Source: an uncultured Muribaculum sp.
GTDB taxonomy: Bacteria > Bacteroidota > Bacteroidia > Bacteroidales > Muribaculaceae
Assembly (NCBI GenBank): GCA_910578785.1
Contig: CAJTSJ010000016.1
Location: 1-61,523 of the forward strand
DNA length: 61,523 nt
Reading direction: 5' to 3'
The notes under the pieces: model-generated
Database searches by the model: none
The model's input: the letters and a program-made list of their open reading frames with translations, nothing else
What the model was told of the DNA's origin: nothing
Translations under genes and position numbers: made by a program
Part shown: positions 9,713-16,426 of the stretch, in pieces
Layout: each line of letters opens with the position of its first letter
How positions within the stretch are numbered: position 1 is the first letter of the stretch

Positions 9713-10396
9713 TTATAGTGTTACCGGGGCCGACGATACGATGTTGCCGTCAAAGAGGTTGACTATACGCTTGGCATATCCGGCGTCGTGCATCGAGTGG
9801 GTCACCATGATTATGGTGGTGCCCTGGCGGTTGAGTTCGCGCAGAAGCTCCATGACCTCTTTGCCGTTGGTCGAGTCGAGGTTGCCGGTCGGTTCGTCGG
9901 CGAGAATCAATTTGGGAGATGTCACCACGGCGCGCGCTATGGCCACACGTTGCTGTTGTCCGCCCGAGAGTTGCATGGGGAAGTGCTTGGCCCTATGGCT
10001 CAGGTTCATACGCGCCAGAATGTCGTCGACCATACGTCGGCGGTCTTTGGCCGACACGTCGGGCATGTAGATGAGCGGAAGCTCTACATTCTCGCGGACG
10101 TTAAGCTCGTCAATAAGGTTGAAGCTCTGGAATACGAATCCGATTATGCCTTTGCGCAGGCGTGTGCGGTCCTTCTCCTTCAGTTCAGACACCTCGCGGC
10201 CCATCAGCCGGTATTTTCCTGAAGTGGGGTTGTCGAGAAGGCCGACAATGTTGAGCAGTGTCGACTTGCCGCATCCGGAAGGTCCCATTATGGCTACGAA
10301 TTCGCCCTCCTTGACCTCAAAGTTTATATTCTCCAGAGCAAGGGTCTCAATTTCCGAAGTACGGTAGCGACGGCTGAGATTTTCGATTTTTATCAT
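9713..10396 (-). CDS. ABC transporter ATP-binding protein (LolD/MacB type)
   Basis: A 227-residue ATPase with all motifs: Walker A GPSGCGKST, Q-loop in FVFQSFNL, signature LSGGQQQR, Walker B LILADEPTGNLD and the H-loop VTHSMHDA. The LDEPTGNLD-type Walker B places it in the LolD/MacB/FtsE branch, which works with FtsX-type permeases like the one immediately downstream. It is the first gene of a two-gene operon that starts from a sigma-54 promoter about 54 bases before the ATG, so the exporter is probably made only on a specific signal. Confidence 0.95.
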   Translation of the reverse strand: MIKIENLSRRYRTSEIETLALENINFEVKEGEFVAIMGPSGCGKSTLLNIVGLLDNPTSGKYRLMGREVSELKEKDRTRLRKGIIGFVFQSFNLIDELNVRENVELPLIYMPDVSAKDRRRMVDDILARMNLSHRAKHFPMQLSGGQQQRVAIARAVVTSPKLILADEPTGNLDSTNGKEVMELLRELNRQGTTIIMVTHSMHDAGYAKRIVNLFDGNIVSSAPVTL

Positions 10397-10414
10397 GATT
10401 CAATTGGTCTTTTT

Positions 10415-10435
10415 TTGTCCGGACAACTGTGTCCG
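10415..10435. promoter_or_regulatory. TGTCCG/CGGACA repeats in the exporter 5' leader
   Basis: A perfect 12-bp palindrome TTGTCCGGACAA (10415-10426) is followed by a further TGTCCG (10430-10435). They use the same half-site as the upstream enhancer cluster but lie downstream of the predicted transcription start, between promoter and start codon. Binding there could repress or autoregulate; alternatively they fold as an mRNA hairpin. Confidence 0.55.
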
Positions 10436-10449
10436 CAATGAAAATAAAC

Positions 10450-10466
10450 AGCAAAAACCGTGCCAA
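10450..10466 (-). promoter_or_regulatory. Sigma-54 (RpoN) -24/-12 promoter of the ABC exporter operon
   Basis: On the minus strand the site reads TTGGCACG-GTTT-TTGCT, which matches the sigma-54 consensus YTGGCACGrNNNTTGCW at every defined position, including the essential GG at -24 and GC at -12. Transcription should start near 10440, about 44 bases before the ATPase ATG at 10396. The site lies in a non-coding gap and points in the correct direction. Confidence 0.88.
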
Positions 10467-10509
10467 AAATGTAACTAATTGAATATGATTAGATTAATGA
10501 TTTTTGATG

Positions 10510-10559
10510 GTGTCCGTTTTCGGACACATTGTCCGATTTCGGCGGACAAAAGCGGACAC
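10510..10559 (-). promoter_or_regulatory. Enhancer-like cluster of TGTCCG/CGGACA sites upstream of the sigma-54 promoter
   Basis: The cluster has a perfect inverted repeat GTGTCCG-TTTT-CGGACAC (10510-10527), a second pair TTGTCCG-N7-CGGACAA (10529-10549), and an extra CGGACAC half-site (10553-10559). They stand about 70-120 bases upstream of the predicted start, the usual place for an NtrC-type activator. No NtrC-family gene lies in the window, so the activator would act in trans. Confidence 0.75.
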
Positions 10560-10570
10560 TTTCCCGTTTT

Positions 10571-11305
10571 TTACTCCTTTGGAGCCGGGAATTTGCGGTA
10601 ATATTCCTGGAGCATGTAGAGTATGTTGAAGTAGAATCCTGAAGCAGGACTTTTCTTGTCGGCCGATGCCGATTCGACGGTGATGTAGTCATAGTAAGGC
10701 GGTCGGTCTTCATGCGACTTGACGATATAGTCCTGGAAGTTGAGCAGATTGTATTCGTGTTGCGGATTTATGATTATCCAGGCGTTCTCCTCGTCGAGTC
10801 CGGTGCCTGTCGACACGATGGCCTCGAGTATGTGGTTGAGTTTGTACTGCCAGATGTTGGCAAGATTATTCTTCTGCTTTTCACGGTAGGCGTAGATGAG
10901 AAATGACATCTGGCGCAGATCGAACGGGTCGTCTTTCAACGACAGTTCTGCGTAGTGGATGATGGTGTCGCACTCTGCATGGGTGTGCTTGTCGCGGTAA
11001 TAAAGTTCCTCGACCTTTGAGCTGTATTCGCTGCGGCGGTAAGGGTTGTAGTCTTCCTGAAACAGATATCCGAGGTAGAGGTGGCGGAACTGGTCGTGGG
11101 TCATGGCCGTGTCGCGCGTCTCGAAGAGTTTCATCAGTTTCGGATAGTAATACTTCGATGCCGGATCGTTGACTGCCGCCTTTATGGCCTCCATGTCGGG
11201 CTTTTCGCGGACGAGTTTCTGCGATGCCGGACGCCCAGAGGTTAGCAACATCAGTGAGAATGCCGCAAAGACTATCGAGATGATGGGTATGGATATTCGT
11301 TTCAT
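10571..11305 (-). CDS. DUF4919-like exported protein
   Basis: A 244-residue protein with an N-terminal signal or anchor segment (MKRISIPIISIVFAAFSLMLL). The remainder, mostly helical, resembles the Bacteroidetes DUF4919 family: the start ...KPDMEAIKAAVNDPASKYYYPKL, the segment RHLYLGYLFQEDYNPYR, and the central helix pairs DDPFDLRQMSFLIYAYREK reminiscent of TPR units. Function unknown. It is the last gene of the rel operon, 19 bases behind the membrane protein; the exporter enhancer sites start 11 bases after its stop. Confidence 0.75.
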   Translation of the reverse strand: MKRISIPIISIVFAAFSLMLLTSGRPASQKLVREKPDMEAIKAAVNDPASKYYYPKLMKLFETRDTAMTHDQFRHLYLGYLFQEDYNPYRRSEYSSKVEELYYRDKHTHAECDTIIHYAELSLKDDPFDLRQMSFLIYAYREKQKNNLANIWQYKLNHILEAIVSTGTGLDEENAWIIINPQHEYNLLNFQDYIVKSHEDRPPYYDYITVESASADKKSPASGFYFNILYMLQEYYRKFPAPKE

Positions 11306-11324
11306 ATCGTTGGTTCTGTTAGAG

Positions 11325-11846
11325 TTACCGGAGAGTGGTCATATTCTCCAAAGCAAAAGCAGGATAGTGGCGGATAATCCATAGAAGCGCCCCGACACCG
11401 ATGATGCTCAAGGCCACTATAGCCGGAAATCCTTTAGCACAAAGATACTGAAAAAATCTGACCGACGGAAATGCCAGAATGCGTCCGGAGGCGGTTCTTG
11501 AATATGCAAGTCCCCCTAAAACTACCCCTATGGCGGCTCCCGCCACGATAGCAGTATGCGACATGGCGGTAAGGCCTGCAACGGCTCCGGTAACGGCTCC
11601 GACGGTGAAGTATGCCGTACCGTTGGTGGCTTTGGAAATTGCGCGCGGTTGGATGTAATCAATTATAAGCAAGATGATTACGGCTATTCCCCAGGACATC
11701 ATTAATGAATCGGGAGCAACTATTTCGCCTGACGAGCGAAGCACCCATAGTGCCGCATAGGCGGGCAACGTCGGAGGTATGTACGGGCGTATGCACATCC
11801 ACAATGAACACACTGCAAGCAGAATCGCTAAAATAATCCAAATCAT
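11325..11846 (-). CDS. Small integral membrane protein in the rel operon
   Basis: A 173-residue protein with four or five predicted membrane helices. The central part, VGAVTGAVAGLTAMSHTAIVAGAAIGVVLGGL, is rich in GxxxA/G motifs that pack helices closely. I do not recognise the family. It follows the 7TM-HD gene after 11 bases and precedes the DUF4919 gene by 19 bases, so it is cotranscribed with nucleotide-second-messenger genes, but this does not fix a role. Confidence 0.7.
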   Translation of the reverse strand: MIWIILAILLAVCSLWMCIRPYIPPTLPAYAALWVLRSSGEIVAPDSLMMSWGIAVIILLIIDYIQPRAISKATNGTAYFTVGAVTGAVAGLTAMSHTAIVAGAAIGVVLGGLAYSRTASGRILAFPSVRFFQYLCAKGFPAIVALSIIGVGALLWIIRHYPAFALENMTTLR

Positions 11847-11857
11847 CGTAAATTTCT

Positions 11858-13933
11858 TTAATCCTTGGATTCCGGCTCCGTCGGTTTGGCTCCGTCGGAG
11901 TTGAGTTCAGGATATTTTATGCGCGCATGGTACATGGTGCGCAGTCGTTCGATGAATGACTGCTTGATGGTGTTTACGTCGCGGAACGATATCGGCGATT
12001 CGTCATGAAGTCCATCGGCTATCTGTCCGTCGATGATGCGGTTGACCAAAGCGGTTATTGACTCCACTGTGTGTTCGGTAAGCGAACGAGAGGCGGCTTC
12101 GACAGCGTCGGCCATCATCAGTATGGATGTCTCCTTGGTCTGCGGGTTCGGTCCCGGATAGGTAAACGCTTCGGCGTCGACCTCTTCGCCCGGATGGGCG
12201 TTGCAGTAGGTGTTGTAGAAATATTTGGCTTTGCCGTGGCCGTGGTGTTGCGATATGAAGTCCTTGATGACTTGCGGCAGTTTGACCTTGTCGGCGCGTT
12301 TAAGTCCGCCCGTGACGTGTCCGATGACTATACGGGCGCTCTGTATAGGGCTGAGGGCATCGTGCGGATTGACACCGTGCTGATTCTCCGTAAAGAAAGC
12401 GGGATTGTCTATTTTGCCGATGTCGTGGTACAGTGCTCCGGTTCTCACCAGCTGCACGTTGGCACCGATGCGGTGTGCCGCTTCCGATGCGAGGTTGCTT
12501 ACCTGCATGGAGTGCTGGAATGTGCCCGGGCATTCCCGTGACAGTTCGCGCAGGGTCGGGTTGTTTACATCGTTAAGCTCGACGAGTGTCACTGCCGAGG
12601 TGAATCCGAACATCTTTTCAGCCAGGAACACCATGAAGTAGGCGAATGATATCAGAATACCGTTGATGCCGAACGCTCCGAACATGCGTGTGCTGATTTT
12701 GTCCAGAGTGCCGGCCTGAAGAATCTCGACGGCTGCATAGGCCATGCAGTATGCCAGAAATATGAACAGAGCGGAGCGTACAAGCTGCGAACGGCGGTTT
12801 AGCTCTTTGAGCGATGATATGGCCACCACTCCGGCTATCCACTGTACGAATATGAATTCGAGCGGGAAAGCCGCCACCATGCTGCACAGAAGTATTTCGA
12901 CCATATAGACGAAGAAGGCAGTGCGTCCGTCGAAGAACACCACCAGCAGAATCGGCAGTATGGTGAACGGAACCATGTAGAGTCCGCAGCGTATGGTGTC
13001 GTTCATGGCAAACGCCAGAATCAGGAAGCCGGTGACGAGGAGCATCACGAATTCAAGCGAGCGGTTGTTGGAGAAGATTCTTGACCGGAACAGGAAAAGA
13101 AACATATATAAGGCTCCGAAAATCAGGACGACATAAAATATCTGTCCGAGAACCGGGTAGTGGTGGCGGTCAACCTGGTTGGCCGACTTCTGTCCGGAGA
13201 TGCGTTCGTAGGTTTTCAGCAGCGAGTATAGCTCGGGAGTTACAATGTCGCCGCGGTCAATGATTCGTTCGCCCTGCTGGATTACACCTCTTGGAGCCAT
13301 GGCTTTCTGGAGCATGTCTTCATACAGGCGGGCGGTGGCGAGGGTGTCCTTGACAACGGTAGGGACGAGAAACTGAGAGAATGCCGTCTTCTCGATGGCC
13401 TTGCGGAAGTGCTCGTCGGCGAAGATGCTGTCGAGCGCGGTATAGGCTTCGCGGGCCGACAGGTAATTGTCGGTCGGTATGGAGATGGCGGTGTTGTCGT
13501 GGATGAAGCGCACTTCATGGAGTTTGCCTCCGCGTATCAGCTGGTATGTGTCCTGGTCGACAATGCCGTTTTCCAAAAATTTTCGCAGAGCGGCTATGAG
13601 CTTGTTGCGCTCCTGCGGGGTAAGTCCTAAATCGTGAGTTGAGTTGACGCGGGTAGCGTATGCGGCGATGGCTGACTTCTCGATGTTTATGTCGCGCACG
13701 TATACCGGTCGGAATGCGCGGTCGATGCTGTCGCGCACTGCTTTGGCGCTGACCGAGTCGAGATAAATGGGCATGTCGGACGGCGCGGTAAGGAGCGAAT
13801 AGGCCCACGGCTTGTTCATCTCGTAGTTGTATGAGTTTGCTCCCTTCTTGGGCAGAAGCCACACTGCTACCGCTACGCAGACTAAGAACAGCGCAGCGCG
13901 GAGCATAACGTGTCTGGTGAATAGTTCTTTCAT
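11858..13933 (-). CDS. pgpH: 7TM receptor with cytoplasmic HD phosphodiesterase domain (PgpH-like)
   Basis: A 691-residue protein with an N-terminal helix (LRAALFLVCVAVAVWLL), a large extracytoplasmic 7TMR-HDED domain (about residues 35-265), seven membrane helices (about 270-450) and a C-terminal HD domain. All expected metal ligands are present in order: H in GTFQHSM, HD in ALYHDIGK, H in IGHVTGG, HH in SQHHGHG and D in MMADAVEA. This is the architecture of PgpH, which cleaves cyclic di-AMP to pApA. It lies 31 bases downstream of the Rel gene, linking c-di-AMP and (p)ppGpp genes in one operon. The c-di-AMP substrate is inferred from the family. Confidence 0.9.
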   Translation of the reverse strand: MKELFTRHVMLRAALFLVCVAVAVWLLPKKGANSYNYEMNKPWAYSLLTAPSDMPIYLDSVSAKAVRDSIDRAFRPVYVRDINIEKSAIAAYATRVNSTHDLGLTPQERNKLIAALRKFLENGIVDQDTYQLIRGGKLHEVRFIHDNTAISIPTDNYLSAREAYTALDSIFADEHFRKAIEKTAFSQFLVPTVVKDTLATARLYEDMLQKAMAPRGVIQQGERIIDRGDIVTPELYSLLKTYERISGQKSANQVDRHHYPVLGQIFYVVLIFGALYMFLFLFRSRIFSNNRSLEFVMLLVTGFLILAFAMNDTIRCGLYMVPFTILPILLVVFFDGRTAFFVYMVEILLCSMVAAFPLEFIFVQWIAGVVAISSLKELNRRSQLVRSALFIFLAYCMAYAAVEILQAGTLDKISTRMFGAFGINGILISFAYFMVFLAEKMFGFTSAVTLVELNDVNNPTLRELSRECPGTFQHSMQVSNLASEAAHRIGANVQLVRTGALYHDIGKIDNPAFFTENQHGVNPHDALSPIQSARIVIGHVTGGLKRADKVKLPQVIKDFISQHHGHGKAKYFYNTYCNAHPGEEVDAEAFTYPGPNPQTKETSILMMADAVEAASRSLTEHTVESITALVNRIIDGQIADGLHDESPISFRDVNTIKQSFIERLRTMYHARIKYPELNSDGAKPTEPESKD

Positions 13934-13964
13934 AATGTTTTGTCGAATTGGGGCGGGCGGTCCG

Positions 13965-16211
13965 TCAGCTTACGCGGGCGGCACGTTTGACTCCACGTAT
14001 ATTTTTTAGTTTGTTGCACAGGTCGGTGACCACTTTCGTGTCGTTGACCATGACTGCGAGGTCGCCGTGGAACACCTCTTCTTCCGCTTCGATGTCCAGG
14101 CGGCGTATGTTGATCGACAGGTGCATGGATATCATCTGGATAATCTCCTGAAGTATGCCCATGCGGTCGATTCCCTCTATTTTGATGTTGGCCAGAAACG
14201 AGCCTTTCTCTGAAGCCCACGCGGTGTTGAGTATGCGCTTGCCGAAGCTGGCTTTCAGCGCCGATGCGCGGGGGCACGTCAGCGAGTGCAGTTCGACCTC
14301 GCCGTCGTTGTTGACCCATCCCATCACGTCGTCGCCGGGAATCGGCTTGCAGCAGTCGCACAGCTTGAAGTTGCTGTTGCCTCCGTCTTCGTCGCAGTGG
14401 AGTATATAGGTCTCCTTCATGTTGATAGGAGCCTTTTTCTGCGGTTCAGCTTCTGTCTGTGTATTCTTGTTGCTTTTGAGCGGACGCAGAATCTTGGAGA
14501 ACAGCGAACGGTTTGATGTCTGACGAAGAAGTTTCGGCATATATTCCGGAATGACGGTCTCCTTGTTGCCGAGGGCAATAAACAGGTCGTCGCGGTTGTC
14601 GAACTTCATGGTTCCGAGCATCTTGGTGATGATCTCGTTGGTCTCTTCGATATTGTTGTCGGCTAGGAATTTTTCATATATCTCGCGTCCCTGTTCCAAT
14701 ATAGGATGCATCTCTTTGCGCATCAGCGCGCGCAGTCGTGTGCGTGCTTTGGCTGTCGCCAGGAAGTTGACCCATTCTGGTTTCGGGGTCTGCGACTGTG
14801 AAGTCAGCACTTCCACCTGGTCGCCCGACTGCAGGCGGTGGCTAAGTGGCACGAGTTTGTGGTTGACCTTGCCGGCGATACAGTGCATTCCGATTTCGGA
14901 GTGTAGCTCAAAGGCTACATCGAGCACAGTGGCATTGTTTGGCAGTGTCATCAGCTCGCCTTTCGGGGTAAACACTACTATCTCCGAAGAGAACAGGTTG
15001 AGCTTGAGTGTGTCGAGGAAGTCGATGGCGTTAGGTTCGGGATCTTCAAGGATGTCCTTGATGGTCGAGAGCCATGCGCTGAGCTCGCTTTCTTCCTCGC
15101 CTTCGCCTATTTTATACTTCCAGTGGGCGGCAAATCCGAGTTCGGCTATCTCGTCCATGCGCCGTGAACGTATCTGGACCTCTATCCAGTTGCCGTCGGG
15201 TCCCATTACGGTAAGATGCAGCGCCTGGTAGCCGTTGGCTTTCGGATTGCTTATCCAGTCGCGGGTACGTTCCGGATGCAGTTTGTACAGGTCGGTGATG
15301 GCCGCGTATATCTGCCAGCAGATGGCCTTCTCCTTTGACGGGTCGGGGCAGTCGAATATGATGCGCATGGCATAAAGGTCGTAGACCTCCTCAAACGGTA
15401 TTCGCTTGGTCTCCATCTTGCGCCATATTGAGTAGACAGACTTCAGTCGCGCTTTTGCCTCATATTTGAGCCCCATTTCGTTGAGTTTGTCCTTTATGGG
15501 CTGGGAGAAGTCGTTGTAGACCGACGCGCGGCGCGATTCTGATTCGCGTATCTGGTCGGTGATGCGTGCATACGCGCCGGGATGCTCATATTTGAAGCTG
15601 AGGTCTTCAAGTTCGGTTTTTATGGCAAAGAGTCCGAGGCGGTGGGCCAAAGGTGCATAGATGTATAAAGTCTCTCCGGCAATCTTGAACTGTTTGTTCG
15701 GAGCCATTGAGCCGAGCGTGCGCATGTTGTGCAGGCGGTCGGCCATTTTAAGAAGCACCACGCGGATGTCTTCGCTCATGGTCAGCAACAGTTTGCGGAA
15801 GTTCTCGGCCTGGGCTGAAGCCTTGTCGCCGAATATACCGCCCGATATCTTTGTCAGTCCGGCCACGAGTTGCGCTATCTTCTTGCCGAAGTGCTGTTCG
15901 ATGTCCTCTACGGTGTATTCGGTATCCTCCACGACGTCGTGAAGCAGGGCCGCGCATATCGATGTCGAGCCGAGGCCAATCTCACGGTTGGCTATCTTGG
16001 CCACGGCTATGGGGTGCAGTATGTAGGGTTCTCCCGAACGTCGGCGGATGCCTTTGTGTGCTTCGCGTGCAAAATTGAACGCACGTTCGATCATCTCGAC
16101 TTTCTTTCGGTGGTTGCTTGAAAGATAGCCGTTTAGCAGGTCCTGAAACTCGTCATCGACCAGCCTGGTCTCTTCCTCGGGGGTCATCTTGTTGCGTTCT
16201 TCGGCAGACAT
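13965..16211 (-). CDS. rel: Bifunctional (p)ppGpp synthetase/hydrolase (Rel/SpoT)
   Basis: Stringent-response enzyme of 748 residues. The hydrolase HD domain is intact (ALLHDVVEDTEYTVEDIE), so this is a bifunctional Rel rather than a RelA-type synthetase. The synthetase domain (about 230-350) has SIWRKM, the NPKANGYQALH loop and IEVQIRSRRMDEIAE. TGS (about 390-450), a zinc-finger/helical region and a C-terminal ACT domain (about 670-748) follow. The frame extends to 16271, but the ATG at 16211 (MSAEERNKM) fits the family and leaves the palindromic leader untranslated. First gene of a four-gene operon with the PgpH-like phosphodiesterase. Confidence 0.96.
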   Translation of the reverse strand: MSAEERNKMTPEEETRLVDDEFQDLLNGYLSSNHRKKVEMIERAFNFAREAHKGIRRRSGEPYILHPIAVAKIANREIGLGSTSICAALLHDVVEDTEYTVEDIEQHFGKKIAQLVAGLTKISGGIFGDKASAQAENFRKLLLTMSEDIRVVLLKMADRLHNMRTLGSMAPNKQFKIAGETLYIYAPLAHRLGLFAIKTELEDLSFKYEHPGAYARITDQIRESESRRASVYNDFSQPIKDKLNEMGLKYEAKARLKSVYSIWRKMETKRIPFEEVYDLYAMRIIFDCPDPSKEKAICWQIYAAITDLYKLHPERTRDWISNPKANGYQALHLTVMGPDGNWIEVQIRSRRMDEIAELGFAAHWKYKIGEGEEESELSAWLSTIKDILEDPEPNAIDFLDTLKLNLFSSEIVVFTPKGELMTLPNNATVLDVAFELHSEIGMHCIAGKVNHKLVPLSHRLQSGDQVEVLTSQSQTPKPEWVNFLATAKARTRLRALMRKEMHPILEQGREIYEKFLADNNIEETNEIITKMLGTMKFDNRDDLFIALGNKETVIPEYMPKLLRQTSNRSLFSKILRPLKSNKNTQTEAEPQKKAPINMKETYILHCDEDGGNSNFKLCDCCKPIPGDDVMGWVNNDGEVELHSLTCPRASALKASFGKRILNTAWASEKGSFLANIKIEGIDRMGILQEIIQMISMHLSINIRRLDIEAEEEVFHGDLAVMVNDTKVVTDLCNKLKNIRGVKRAARVS

Positions 16212-16253
16212 ATTCACGATATTTAGTAAGCTCCTGATGTTCGTTATGGTTAT

Positions 16254-16302
16254 GTGGCGGCATGCCGCCACCTGCTACGGAAAAGTAGCGATTACAAACT
16301 TA
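16254..16302 (-). promoter_or_regulatory. Structured leader and -7 box upstream of rel
   Basis: A perfect 18-bp palindrome GTGGCGGCATGCCGCCAC lies at 16254-16271, and a smaller hairpin GCTAC-TTTTCC-GTAGC (minus strand) at 16274-16289. A -7 candidate TAAGTTTG is at 16295-16302 on the minus strand. If transcription starts just below 16290, the rel mRNA opens with these hairpins about 40 bases before the ATG. Confidence 0.45.
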
Positions 16303-16339
16303 ATAAAAAAATCGCAAACTTGCTCCAGACCATAGCTAA

Positions 16340-16394
16340 AAAAGGTATGAAAAGCGCAGGATACACAGACCATGTGGTCCGATGTATCCTGCGC
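16340..16394 (-). terminator. Terminator of the GH51-ending operon
   Basis: A perfect 12-bp stem, GCGCAGGATACA/TGTATCCTGCGC (16354-16365 with 16383-16394), has a second inner stem GGACCA/TGGTCT. On the minus strand it is followed by TTTTCATACCTTTTTT. It lies 32 bases after the GH51 stop. Confidence 0.85.
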
Positions 16395-16426
16395 CTGTTC
16401 AATATAGGGTTAAATCTGTTTTGTCG

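Noticed and set aside
16212..16271. N-terminal extension of Rel starting with GTG
   Set aside because: It would be encoded by the perfect palindrome, whereas the ATG at 16211 matches the usual Rel start.
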